Assembly (NCBI RefSeq): GCF_902686445.1
Contig: NC_062213.1
Location: 5,701,241 to 5,765,240, forward strand
Origin: Sciurus carolinensis
Lineage: Eukaryota > Chordata > Mammalia > Rodentia > Sciuridae
DNA: 64,000 nt
Direction of reading: 5' to 3'
Shown: positions 1-10,415 of the stretch, piece by piece
Position numbering within the stretch: the first letter of the stretch is position 1
Layout of the letters: every line of letters starts with the position of its first letter
Made by a program: the position numbers and the translations under genes
The notes under the pieces: model-generated
What the model saw: only the letters and a program-made list of their open reading frames with translations
Databases searched by the model: none
What the model was told of the DNA's origin: nothing

Positions 1-387
1 CATGGGTAACAACTGGTGCTTTATTCTTCCTCAAGCCAACACTTACAGAGCATGGAAGGAAACTATTTCTGAAAGAAGGGCTGGTTTCTCACTTGTTTGG
101 CTCCTAACAAGAACTGAGCACACACCAATACTCTCTCCACTAATGCCTCATTTGATCATTTATACATAATATTTGCTAAACCCTTGATAAGCACTCTGGA
201 TATATTGTTAAATGGGATACGTGACCTTTGCCCTCACAGGAACCAAGAATTAAGGCAGATATTGAGCAAAAGATTTCAAATACCTAAAAGACATGTTACA
301 CAGTAACACTGGATTTAATAATGTTATGATTAGCAGTAAAAGATTAAAACAAAAAAATTTGTTTGGGTTTGAAACTTATTAACCAAA
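1..387. other. Unassigned noncoding DNA
   Basis: AT-rich sequence with no recognisable gene, repeat or RNA. No open frame of useful length lies here. It is probably intergenic or intronic background. Confidence 0.6.
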
Positions 388-1296
388 TTGTGATGGAGAG
401 CAGTGGGGGTCTCCACCCTCCCATTTTCTGGTATTCAGGTCTCCCAAGAAATAAGACTTAGGATTTGTTTCTAATTAATAGAATGTGCAAAGATTTGGGG
501 GAGCCACTTCTGTGATTACCTTTTATTATATAAAACTCTAACTTTTTAGCAGATTCTTTCTGGAGTCTTGTTCTTGCTTTTTGAAGAAAACTGACCTGAG
601 TCATACAGTTACAAGATGAATTCTACCAACAACTGAGGAAGCTTGAACATAGATCCTTGCTCTGTTGAGTCTCTGATGAAAACTCAGTCCTGGGTAATAC
701 TCGAATAGAGCCTGGTTGGACCCAAAGCAGAGGACCAGAGGAGCCCTATCTGGATTCCTGAACCACAAAAACTCCGAGATCATATGTTGTTTTACTCAGT
801 TTTTGTATCTTAGTGACCAATATCCCTGAGAAGAGCAAATTCAAGGAGGAAAAGTTTATTATGGCTCATGGTCTCAGAGTTTCAGTCCATGGTCTGCCAA
901 CCCCTTAGTTCTGGACCCAAGGTGATGCAGAATGTCATGGAGGAAGGTGCGGTGGGGGAAGACAACTCAGGATATGGCAACCAGGAAACAGACAGAGAAA
1001 AATTTGACTCACCAGAGACAAATGTAAATCTCAAAGACACATCTCCAGTGACATACTTCTCCCAGCCACAGCCTGCCTGCCTACAGTTACCACCCCGTTA
1101 TTCCATCCCTGGATTAGTCCACTGATTAGGTCACATTACGCAAAATCAAATCATTTCACCTCTGAAAATTCTTGCATTGTCTCACACATGAGCCTTTGGG
1201 GGACACCTCATATCTAAACCACAACAATGTGCTATTTTAAGCTACAGAATCTGTGACACTCTCTTATGCAGCCATAGAAAATCAATACGCAATACT
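388..1296 (+). mobile_element. Old MLT1-like MaLR LTR, interrupted by a younger LTR
   Basis: The left part (about 388-787) and right part (1227-1296) read as one ancient ERVL-MaLR-type LTR in forward orientation. The left part has the typical run of an MLT1 LTR, including the stretch about 740-775 that resembles 'cctgaaccacaaaaactc'. The right part resumes with 'gctattttaagctac' and ends near 'gccatagaaaatcaatac', which resembles the usual LTR end. The 439-bp insert between them is annotated separately. Subfamily is uncertain because identification is from recalled consensus, not a search. Confidence 0.6.
788..1226 (-). mobile_element. Sciurid MaLR-like LTR (solo, antisense, nested)
   Basis: On the minus strand this starts TGTTGTGG and ends in the family's CTGA-like/AAACA terminus, with an AATAAA-type poly(A) signal before a TTTTCCTCC motif. 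The same layout is seen at 25311-25733, 33091-33517 and 56260-56667 (plus strand). It sits inside an older MLT1-like LTR and is flanked by ATGT at 784-787 and 1227-1230, consistent with a short integrase-made target duplication. No internal retroviral sequence is attached, so it is a solo LTR. Confidence 0.7.
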
Positions 1297-2619
1297 TAAA
1301 ATGTCTAAGTCTGTGCTCAAAACTGTAGGAAGGTCCAGGAGACAGCGATGGAACTTGAGAATCTAGACCCCCCCCCCCCAAATTTCAGCTCCGTGTCTTC
1401 CTAGGGGCCCTGTGCTTGCAAATGCAAAGCCAAGACAGTGTAAGAAGTGTGGTTGTGTTAGAGCCACTTGGAGAGGGAGCTTCCAACACTGCTCTGTGGG
1501 ACTCAGGCAGGACTGTGCTGCAGAAGTCAGAAGCACAACTCAGAGAGCGAGGACCCTGGGCTTGCCAGAAATTGCAGGGCAGGGAGGGGTTAAGGCAGAT
1601 GGCAGGGCATTTGCAAAGGCTCAGAGGTGTCAAAGACTGCACACTATCCACCATCCGAGGACACAAAGGAACGCTAGCCGTCTCTGAGCAGAAAGATGAA
1701 ACCCATCATCCTCTACAGAATGCTGCGTGTATTAAGAACAAATAAACTACCTGACTATTCTCCATTCCAGTCTTGCTCCCTCTCTGAGTTATATACCTTA
1801 GGCCAATTCATGACAGCATCAAGAGAGTTATTATCTAGCTAAAATTACCGCCACCCACGATGGGGATCTCTGCTGTTATAAAACAAAAGCTGACGCCGAG
1901 GTGGGGGAGCGGGTGGGAGAAGGCCTTTGGCATCTCTTTTCCTGGCAATGTTCTTTTTATGCTAATATCTCATAGTTTCGTACCTTAATGGCTCCATTAA
2001 ATGCCATGAGAGTATTTGCAAGAGAAAAGTGTACCTGGAGATGAAGATGTGAAGTTACTAAGTGCATTTTGAGGAACAGAGAAGATTTCTCAGTAACGGA
2101 GTTAATGTTCCAAAGAAAGCTTTGTTTATCCGACAGACTTTATGACTGTGCTGTTTTCTTCACTCAGCGCCTTAATTCTCAGCTACCATAAGGCTGTCCA
2201 GATGTTTAAAATAAAAAGCCCATTTGGGTATTATCGGAGATTACTGGGAAGAGATAGACAGACATGATGTTTAGCTATGCAACATAAATTCCCGGAGTAT
2301 GTGCCATCCAGCACACTCAATATCCTCAGCCTGCTGAAAGACTCAGCTAATAAATCATAAAAACGAGACGCGGGGCCCCAAGCACAATTTACCTCTCGCC
2401 AGCTGCTATGATTGGGAGAAAGGAAAGGAGGTGGAGACCAAGAATGCGATACTGTTCTGTTTCCCTCCCAGAAAGCCAGGTGGACCGAATCTTCCATAAT
2501 CTACCTTTGAGAAGCTCTACTCTGTCCCTGACCTTCCGATTTAGGATTAACCTCAACCATTATCAGATGTGTATTCTGTCCCCATCAGTCTTGCCAGTGT
2601 ATCAATTCCTTGTCAGTTA
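1297..2619. other. Unassigned noncoding DNA
   Basis: There is a C-run at about 1370-1380. The overlapping short open frames at 1385-1745 on both strands have no recognisable domain. A piece near 1580-1640 ('gcatttgcaaaggctcagag') resembles a fragment of an ancient mammalian interspersed repeat. Nothing else is recognised. Confidence 0.5.
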
Positions 2620-2800
2620 CCTTTCGTCATTCCTATGCCTTGATTTATTCCATCCATTTTGCCTGATATTCCTTGCTTCTCTTCCTGTCAAATCCCACTT
2701 ATCCTTCAAGGTCTTACTAGGGACCTCATCCTTCTTGAAGCCATCTTGAATCAGACTCTCTAAACATTTCTTTCACGTCCCTATGGTATTCAGTTGGAGC
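2620..2800 (+). repeat. L2-like LINE fragment
   Basis: Sequence such as 'cttatccttcaaggtctta' followed by a 'cctcatccttcttgaagcc' run resembles the 3' part of LINE L2, strongly diverged. No coding capacity is left. Ends are approximate. Confidence 0.45.
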
Positions 2801-2959
2801 CACATACAGAACTCTCATCAAACTACTTCACTCCTCATCAAGATTCCATTTCTTGAGAATAAAACCCAGGTCTTTTATTTTGTGTTGCTACCAACCATCT
2901 TTCATACATATGCCTATCAAAGTGACTGCCCGTGAGCCTGCGCTCCAATATTCACCCTA

Positions 2960-3130
2960 TCGATGCAATTATAGATGGTTCGGCATTTTATAATCACCAC
3001 TGTGATTCTAAGAAGAAATGCTGGTTTTGTTTTCTAGATAAGAAGATTGAAATTATATATCCTAAGTGTTTCCCCAAGGCCTCACAGCTAGTGGACAACG
3101 GGACAGGGGCTTTAGAGCAAAGGACAAGTT
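2960..3130 (-). repeat. MIR SINE fragment (antisense)
   Basis: The stretch containing 'ttctagataagaagattga' and 'ggcctcacagctagtggac' matches the reverse complement of the MIR core ('acagatgaggaaactgagg' ... 'ggtcacacagctagtaagtg'). It is ancient, diverged and has no coding capacity. Confidence 0.55.
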
Positions 3131-3139
3131 CATGAGCAC

Positions 3140-4487
3140 TGGGCCATGAGACCTCCCAGAGTTCACACTGCCTTGCACGTGGCAGATGTCAGAACACATC
3201 ATGATCCCATCACGGGCATGTGAGGGCATGAGTGAATGTCCACCATGAAATCTTCACTCGCTTCTGGGGGTACCCATTGTCCTGTCACCCAGCGGTGTTG
3301 TCGCTGCCTAGGCTACTTGTTCTTGTTGGCAAGTGAGTTCTCCAGATGACTGTACCCTGGGTTGGATTCTGACCCTGTGTTTCCTTGGGGGGTTCACTCA
3401 ACTGCTTTGGGTTTCCAGCTTGCTGATCTGTAAGAGAGGCATTGCCCCTATGCTTGGCTAAAGGTCAGTGTCCATGGATGTCAATAGCAATGTCATGGCC
3501 AGTGACATGGGAAATGCTGGGGAATGTCAAGGGAGGGAAATGGAAGTGGGAGATACACCAGTTCCTGGTGCTCGCTGAAGAAGGGCACCAGTTCTTCTAA
3601 GAGCAGAACAGAGGGATTGTGATGGATCGTAATGCTGCTCCACAGAATGTGTGGCAATGAGTCTGGTCTCCTGATACTCAGTTGGTTTACTCACAAAGCT
3701 GGCTGCAAGGTTAGCTGTCAATCATTATGAATGACCCACTGGGCACAGACCTATGTGGGCACTTGGGGAGGGAAGGGTTCCAGGAAGGAAAATAAATTTC
3801 AAGTAAGGTGGCTGACAAAATGGAATTCTAGACCAGGTTCATCATTAACCAGCTCTGTGACCTCTTAATCTCTGAGTCATCATTTCACCCAAACAACAAG
3901 CAACTGTGCTTTCCATACTAGTATTCTATGTGTGTGTGCATTTGCCACTGGATTCCTGGGGATTTTGCTATTGCTACTTCTTTACAAACAGATGGCCACT
4001 AATGAGAATGTTCCTGTCCCTTACCTGTAATTCCTAATTATACAGCATAAATACAAATTTAGCTTTAATTCAATTAAGTGGTAATGAGGTGAGAAAATAA
4101 TACTTGAGCTTATTATGCAGTTCAGGTTGGTAAGCAATGGACAATAATATTTGTGTTCCATTAGATGCTATGAGGCATTTTCAAAATCTTCTAAAATGTC
4201 CTCAAAATACTCTTGCTTGAAGAGTCTGTTAAAAGCGGAGGCAAAGACTTGAGAAAAACAAATTAAGCATCTTGGAGAAATGTAAATTTAAGTCACTTTT
4301 TGAGCCCCAAGGCACCAAAAAAATTTATATGTATGTAAAACCGTGGAGACCTTCTCCTTGCTTTTCTGAGACTCATTTGCATTACCTATAAAGTAAGTAA
4401 TACACTGTACAATTTTTAGGATATTTTCCCCTTCACAGTATGAACATTTGACCAATTCCAATTTTCTGTAGCAACCTGGGGGGCCTG
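3140..4487. other. Mostly unassigned DNA with a weak MIR piece
   Basis: About 3365-3450 ('ttgctgatctgtaagagag') resembles a decayed forward MIR. The remainder, including the 64-codon antisense frame at 3527-3721, shows no recognisable gene or repeat. Confidence 0.45.
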
Positions 4488-4925
4488 ATATAGTTTGAAT
4501 ATTTGTCCCCTCCAAAACTCATGTTCCTTAATGCCACTGCAAAGGTGTAGGAAGGTGATTACTGTGAGGTCTCCACCCTCCTAAATGGAATTAAACCTTG
4601 TGAATGGGGCTTGGGGGTGTAGATCTGTGGTAGAGTGCACGTTTAGCCTGGGCCAGGCCCTGGGTTAAATCCATAGCACCAAAATGAAATAAAAGACACT
4701 TAAAAGGGATTTGAGGTTGAATGGAGACTCTTATCTTCTTACTCTTGCTTTATGTAAGGACACATCATTCATCGCTTCTGGAGGATGCAGCAGCCAGGCG
4801 CCATCTTGAAAGCTGCTGGCAACTAGACTTCCAGCCCTCAGACACTTGAGCAATGCATTTCTGTTGTCCAAGGATTGCCCAATCTGCGGCGTTCTGCTTT
4901 GGTAGCACAAGTAGACTAAGAAAGG
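4488..4925 (+). mobile_element. MaLR-type LTR split by an ID element
   Basis: The left end ('tatagtttgaatatttgtcc') and the right part ('gcagccaggcgccatcttg' ... 'gtagactaagaaag') resemble an ERVL-MaLR LTR in forward orientation. It is interrupted at about 4606-4692 by a SINE. It carries no internal retroviral sequence and no open frame. Confidence 0.6.
4606..4692 (+). repeat. ID-type SINE (old copy)
   Basis: The tRNA-derived body 'ggggcttgggggtgtagat' through 'ggccctgggttaaatccat' is followed by an A-rich tail. The A box is decayed and the B box reads 'ggttaaatcc', so Pol III activity is unlikely. It is nested in an LTR. Confidence 0.75.
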
Positions 4926-5232
4926 TGTTGGTTAGACCCAAGGATAGAGTTCTGAGTGACCCAACTTTGGCTGGGTGTCCTCTCTGCCTTTAGTCCAGTG
5001 TCTGCTCACAATACAACCAAGGGGAATGGAGGGCTGCCCCTTCTAGGATGTGTGTGTTTTCTATGGGGTTAAGATGAAAGTGGCATTTGTCTGGAAAACT
5101 TAGCTGGTATAGCTATTACAACATCCATTAAATATTATTCTTTATATGAATAATGAGATCATAACTCACTCACCTTTTAGTGAGAGCCTACCAAAACTCC
5201 ATACCAAGTGCCTTGTACAAAGTAGATGTTCA

Positions 5233-5323
5233 GGGGCTGGGGAGATAGCTCACTCGGTAGAGTGCTTGCCTTGCAAGCACAAGGCCCTGGGTTCGATCCC
5301 CAGCACTCCCCCCCCCAAAAAAA
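5233..5323 (+). repeat. ID SINE, young, with intact Pol III boxes
   Basis: This is a full tRNA-derived ID element: 'ggggctggggagatagctca' start, A-box region at about 5245-5260, canonical B box 'ggttcgatccc' at 5290-5300, then a C-run and an A tail. It is flanked by a 12-bp direct repeat, 'agtagatgttca', at 5221-5232 and 5325-5336, the signature of L1-driven insertion. The intact B box and perfect flanks suggest recent insertion. The tRNA-like fold belongs to the SINE; this is not a functional tRNA gene. Confidence 0.9.
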
Positions 5324-5418
5324 AAGTAGATGTTCAATTAAAAACCCTGCCCTGTCATTGGATTGAATTAGTAATACGCAAGGCAAAGAACCCCAGATCA
5401 GGTAGACACAGGGATAGG

Positions 5419-5775
5419 GACTGAATTTAATTCTCCCCAAATTCACAGATTGAAGTCCTAACCTCAAATAAGACTGTATTTGGAGACTCAGGCTTTGAAC
5501 AGACTATTAAGGTTTGATGAGGTCATAAGAGTAGAGAGTTAACCCAGTAGGCCTGGAGTCCTTTTAAGAAGAGAAAAGATACCCAGGAGAAAGGCCACAA
5601 CAGGGTAAGTAGAGGGTTGCTATCTGTGAGCCAATGATAGTGGCCTGTGGAGAAACCATGTAAAAAGAGACCTTGACCTTGAACTTCCCTTTTCCAGAAC
5701 TGAGAAAATAAATGCCTGTTGTTGTCAATCTATGGTATTCTGTTAATGACAGCCTTAGAATATAGTACATGAGAC
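5419..5775 (+). mobile_element. MLT1-like MaLR LTR
   Basis: The order of motifs fits an MLT1-type LTR: 'gaagtcctaacctcaaata', 'gactgtatttggaga', 'gaggtcataagagtagag', 'ccttttaagaagagaaaag', 'ccagaactgagaaaataaat' and 'ctatggtattctgtta'. The AATAAA poly(A) signal lies at about 5706-5711. It is a solo LTR without internal sequence. Confidence 0.75.
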
Positions 5776-5779
5776 AATG

Positions 5780-6424
5780 GACAGGGCTGAATGTGGTTTG
5801 TTAATAGAATCTGCCAGGTTAAAAGAGAGGAGAAGAAAGAAAAATGTCAGGGCTACTTCTGAAATTCTGCTTAACGACTCAGTTTAGATCCAGAAGCAAA
5901 ATCATGTGTTTGAAAGATGCAAATTAATACATTCATTTACTCAATAAAGAGTTACTATGCATAAGGTGCTAGATGAACTCCCAGATGGAGTTCAGGAGGC
6001 AAGCACCTGCCAGACCTTGTGACAGTCATCTCCCACAGACCCTCTGGGGACCCGCCCTCTGCTGCGGATGTTCCTCAAGTCCTACTCCTAGAGGATGTCA
6101 GTGCCTGCGTCTGCCTTCCTCAGCCCCTGTGGTCTGCATTTCCTCTTGTTTTCAGTTCCGTTGTCCCCACTGCATGTGAAAATGTCATCTAGACTCAGGG
6201 ATCACTAAGCATTGAGCAGTCTCCAGCTGAGAGTGAGCTCCTTTGCCGTCCAGCCCGCTCTCACTACAAGAACAATGAGGCATTCGACTGCATCATTTCT
6301 CCTTGACTTCCTCCTGTGCTACCCGCTCTTACGCTCTCTCCTTCCTGCCCGAGGTGAAGGTCAGTAACAAAACATGACTTTGGGGTTTATGCCTCAGTGG
6401 CTGCTGGAGAAAAAAAGTCATAGC
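5780..6424. other. Mostly unassigned DNA
   Basis: About 5925-5975 ('attcatttactcaataaaga' ... 'ataaggtgctag') resembles a fragment of an ancient mammalian repeat. The short forward frame at 5973-6179 has no recognised domain. Confidence 0.45.
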
Positions 6425-6720
6425 ATGAATCCCTTTTAACGTTTCCATTGGTACATTCTATTTATACACAATGATGGGGTTCATTTTGACAGATTCAGTT
6501 TGCTCCATTTCAATTCCCCAGAATTTCCACTTTTGCTCCCCTCCTTCTGCCCCTGCTCTCCTTTCTCTACTCTACTGATCTTCCTTCTATTGGCTTAGTT
6601 TTTTTTTAAATTTGTACTTTATAAACATAAAAGTGGAATTCACTGTGATATACTCATGCATGTAGATACCATCTTGACTATGTCCTCGAAGTTACATATT
6701 GGAGTAGGCTGCTGTTTTCA
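6425..6720 (-). mobile_element. Sciurid LINE-1 3' end (antisense)
   Basis: Motifs such as 'gttcattttgacagattcag', 'tttgctccatttcaattccc', 'ctactgatcttccttctatt' and 'agtggaattcactgtgatat' match the reverse complement of the sciurid L1 3' region as I recall it, with the T-rich tract at about 6600-6608. It is 5'-truncated with no ORF2 coding capacity. Confidence 0.65.
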
Positions 6721-7229
6721 GTAAGGATCCTTAACAATGCTTTGGAAGACTCCCGACATGAGAAGAGATCACCTGGTCACAGTGAATATGGTGAGTCGCT
6801 TGTTCTCTTGCTCCCTCATCCTGTCCACAGCAAGTGCTTAAAACCTCTCTTTCATCTTTCCTACTTAATATCACCTTTTCTACACCACAACCATCTTCTG
6901 CTGGAATACTGTAGCATTTTCCTAAATATTCCTGTTTCCACCCTTCCCCAGTACCCACTGCACCAAGCAGCAGCAGGAGAGACACCACTGAGCAAGATGG
7001 CGGCCACTTCTCTGCTGCCTCCTCACTCACTCCAGTCCTTCCTGTTACACCCTTTATGAGGTGTGTCTCTGGTTTAAAAAACTCTAGATTTCTTCATGAT
7101 TGGTTCCTAGTCTATTCCTTAATGAACACATTCTTTGTTATTACCTCCATTGCTTGTTTTTCTCTGAACTTTTAAATTTAGTCAATATTTTTATCTTTCT
7201 TACTTTAGGGAAATTAATTGCCACCTCTC
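6721..7229. other. Unassigned DNA, possibly old LINE-derived
   Basis: This holds overlapping short frames on both strands (for example 6742-7059 forward, 6731-7030 reverse) with no recognised domains. The pyrimidine-rich stretch 6830-6960 could be a decayed LINE. Confidence 0.35.
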
Positions 7230-7520
7230 TGCCTATAAAAGCCATTTCCTTAGTCTTTACCTGGCCTGCTCCTTTCTGTTTGAGCCTCTGCTCACATGTT
7301 CTAGTGAGAATGCTTCCTAGACCATTCTATTTCAATCACCTCTTACCCTGATAGTCTCGATCTCAATCTTCCTTTGTGTTTTCTTTTTGTACGCATGTGC
7401 TATGCTATTTATCCAGTAACCTAGTTTAATTTCTAACCGAAGTACAATGTAAAATTCTGAAATATTGGGAAAATGTTTCTTACTCATTTGTATATTTCCT
7501 GTGTGATATCACATGTAGAC
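7230..7520 (+). repeat. L2-like LINE fragment
   Basis: The text 'cctggcctgctcctttctgt' ... 'gagaatgcttcctagaccat' resembles the L2 3' region (the passage reading like 'agaagccttccctgacc'). It is diverged and has no coding capacity. Confidence 0.45.
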
Positions 7521-7536
7521 CACTTACTGAATGAGT

Positions 7537-7735
7537 GAAGAGGGGGAGGAGAATAGAGGAGAGAAAGGGAGGGGATGTCAATGGAGCAGAGGAGAGGAGA
7601 GAGGATGGAGAAGGCAGAGAAGGAGGAAGAAGAAAGAGAAGAGGAAAGGAGGAGGAAGAAAAAGTAGAAGGAGGAGAGAGTTGGGAGTAGGAGGAAGAGG
7701 TGGAGAATGAAGGGAAGGGGCAGGGTGTAAAGAGG
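7537..7735 (+). repeat. Purine-rich (GA)n low-complexity tract
   Basis: About 200 bp are almost all A and G on the plus strand, a mix of GGA, GA and GAAG runs with few pyrimidine interruptions. The 77-codon reverse frame (Pro/Leu/Ser-rich) is a by-product of the base composition. Such mirror-like purine tracts can form triplex DNA; this copy is imperfect. Confidence 0.85.
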
Positions 7736-7739
7736 GAAT

Positions 7740-9185
7740 TAAATCTTCATCTGGTGGATAAAGATGAGGGTGCTTGATAGAAGAGAAGTAGAATGACTTA
7801 TTTCCCAGCAAGGAAAAAAAAAGATTAATGAATTTTGCTCCATTGGTATTTCAAAAAGAGTGACTTGGATATTTGAGATGGGAGGTCTTCAGATAACCTG
7901 TATTTGCTCACACAATAGGGAGATACCTTAGCTCAAAGCTGGGTTATTGTCGCATGATACCCTTGCTCAGGATCTCTCCAGGCCATAACACACAGCAAGG
8001 TGAGACAAGTCAAGCCTTTCTCCACCACTGTGGAATGAGGTCCCTGCCCAAGCTTGGGGCACACCTTTGTCTGCACTGTACAATATTCTGCTTCTCTCCT
8101 GCCATCCAGATGTGCTAACATGAATTATCTCAGTGCTAACGTTTTTCTTTTTCTATTTTTTACCAACTGATACAAAGCCATGATTGAAGCCTGGAATAAA
8201 TGTGATCCTGCAGTGTTCCAGGTGCTGTGATAAGGGGTGGCTAAGTGTACTGAGGGAGGAAAGGGAGAGTGACAGAGAATTGGACCTGGCCTTGCAGTCA
8301 CAGAGATTGAGAAGTCCCACAGTCTGCTGTCTGCAAGCTGAAGAACCAGGATTCCAGAGTCCAAAGACCAGAAAATTAGATGAGAGCTGATGATACAATC
8401 CTAGTCCCTTTCAGAAGGCCCAGGACCCAGGAGAACAAATATCTCAAATCACACAGTGAGAACAAATGTACCCTTCCTCATCCTTGTTGGGTCCTCTCAT
8501 CCTCAGTGGATTGGACGATGCTCACCTCCACTGGTGACAGCAGATCTTGTTTCAACCTACTGATTAAAATGTGGCCTTCTTCCTGAAACTCTGACATGCT
8601 CAGGGGGGACATTCCTTAGGTCAGGAAGGATGTAGCTTAGGGCAGTCAACTGGACTTGTAAAATCTGCCATCAAACCCAAGTATCAGTTACTTGCCTCTC
8701 TCCCTCTTTCTGTCCTCCTCGCCCAGGTGGAAGGCCTTGGGAACATCTTATTTTATTTAATATCAGGCTTGCTCTTATGAGGGAATGCAGGTAGGCAGCT
8801 TACTGCCTTATGAAATTAGCTTCATTAACTATTAGTTTCACCATATGCCAAGACAGAAGGTTTGCTTCTAAGGGATTGCTACTGTGTTTGCTGTCAGTGG
8901 AATAAATCACTGCTGGCCTTTGTACTTTAAAGAGTTTAATGCACTTAGGCCCATGGCAGTCACAACTGTGACCTTGGCTTCTGTAAGTAAAACCCGTTGT
9001 TATTAATGATCCTTCTTTGACTTGATGGAGTCACTGCTAACAACTCAGGCCAAGGTAGAAAACCTGACGGCATGAAATCTAACTGACCCCAGCTCCATGT
9101 CAAACACAAATTATAAATAAAATTTTCATGTAGATAGGAAGATACAGAATGATGAAATGGTATGGTATCTTGGTGGTCTGGCAGG
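7740..9185. other. Unassigned noncoding DNA
   Basis: Several overlapping short frames occur at 7933-8586 on both strands and none shows a recognisable domain. No confident repeat is seen. The region is probably unique or very old. Confidence 0.45.
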
Positions 9186-9189
9186 AAAT

Positions 9190-9330
9190 AAACACTTATT
9201 ATATGATCACTATTCTTTAGTCAGTATACACAGTATACATGATCTATTTAATCAATATTATGTATCTGTAAGTTCTAGTCACTATCCTTACATTAAATAT
9301 AAGGAGACTAATACTCAAAATATTTAAAGG
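9190..9330 (-). repeat. MIR-like fragment (antisense)
   Basis: The sequence 'aaacacttattatatgatca' ... 'tagtcactatccttacatta' ... 'aaggagactaatactcaaa' follows the order of the reverse-complement MIR consensus (last-third motif, then deletion-prone core), with heavy divergence. Confidence 0.45.
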
Positions 9331-10288
9331 AAAAAAAAATCACAACATTTCCAAAGTAAATAATTCATCTAACAGTACTTTCTCACTTATCAAAGACCTA
9401 TGGCAGCCTAGGAACTGCAAATTTAGTAAAAACGTGACAGATGTTCTACCTTCTAGATGCTGAAGAAATCCCCGTGACTGACTGGTCAGTGGTCACATCT
9501 AGACTTTGCCCCCTTTGTATTCAGTCAACAAAGTCCTTATCTTTGACATCTAGATACTGAATTTTCTAGAATCTGTCACTTTACAGCTCTTAGTAGCTTA
9601 GTAGGACCTTAGTAGCTCTTCTTTACTCCACGTTCCTTAAGTCATCTGCAGTATGAGAAAGCTTGATCTGTGCAATTTTTGTGGGGTTCTTCCCGTGAAT
9701 CACAGAGCCACGCAACAAGGTGGACATGGACTCCTGGATAAAGTATGGTAGACTCTTCTGTTTTCTAGTGACACCAGTTGGCTAGAGTCAAGCCAGGGAA
9801 TCATGAGTTTAAGCAGTCATAACACATGGACCATATTTCACTCTTTGTCGTAGAAGACTGAGGAAGCATATATCCCTGGGCATTATCATCCTTGCCTGGC
9901 TTCCTTCCTGGATGGATGGCTGTGGAATCCCAAGACCAGCTCTTACTGGGTCAGATTGGTCACCCTAATCCATCAATGTGTCCAAGATGAATGGACTCAT
10001 GGTATCAATGCAAGACATTTCTCCCCTCCCCCCCTTTTTTTTCACAAAACAAAGGCTTATGCATAAGCTTGCTGGTCTGTGTTTTGGATAGAAGGCCTCC
10101 TCTTCCTGTTGAAAGGTTCTGGAAGCTTGCCCTGACTCCATCACTGCTAGGACGTTATGAGGGAGAAGATTCCCTGTGTGTCTCACAGCAAAGTCATTGT
10201 AATTCCCAGCACACTATTTCCTTTTCACGTATATTCAGAATCTAATGTGTTTAAGAGACAAAACTGTGTGACCAGTGACTAGTGTTCA
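9331..10288. other. Unassigned noncoding DNA
   Basis: No recognised gene or repeat. A C-run followed by a T-run lies at 10023-10040. The short frames at 9965-10245 overlap each other on opposite strands and show no domain. Confidence 0.45.
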
Positions 10289-10289
10289 G

Positions 10290-10415
10290 GGTTTTGAGTA
10301 AGTTACTTGTTCTCTATGAATCTTCATTTCTTTGTTTTAAAATGGGGATAATATAATTACCTTTCAGGGTTGAAGGAAAGATTGAACATCTTTTGTTTCA
10401 TGACAGTATAAATTA
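10290..10415 (+). repeat. MIR SINE fragment
   Basis: The run 'gagtaagttacttgttctct' ... 'cttcatttctttgttttaaa' ... 'atggggataatataattacc' ... 'cagggttgaagg' follows the MIR core in forward orientation. Confidence 0.7.

Noticed and set aside
5233..5323. Possible tRNA gene with a good B box
   Set aside because: The body, tail and flanking duplication are those of an ID SINE; the tRNA-like part is its Pol III promoter.
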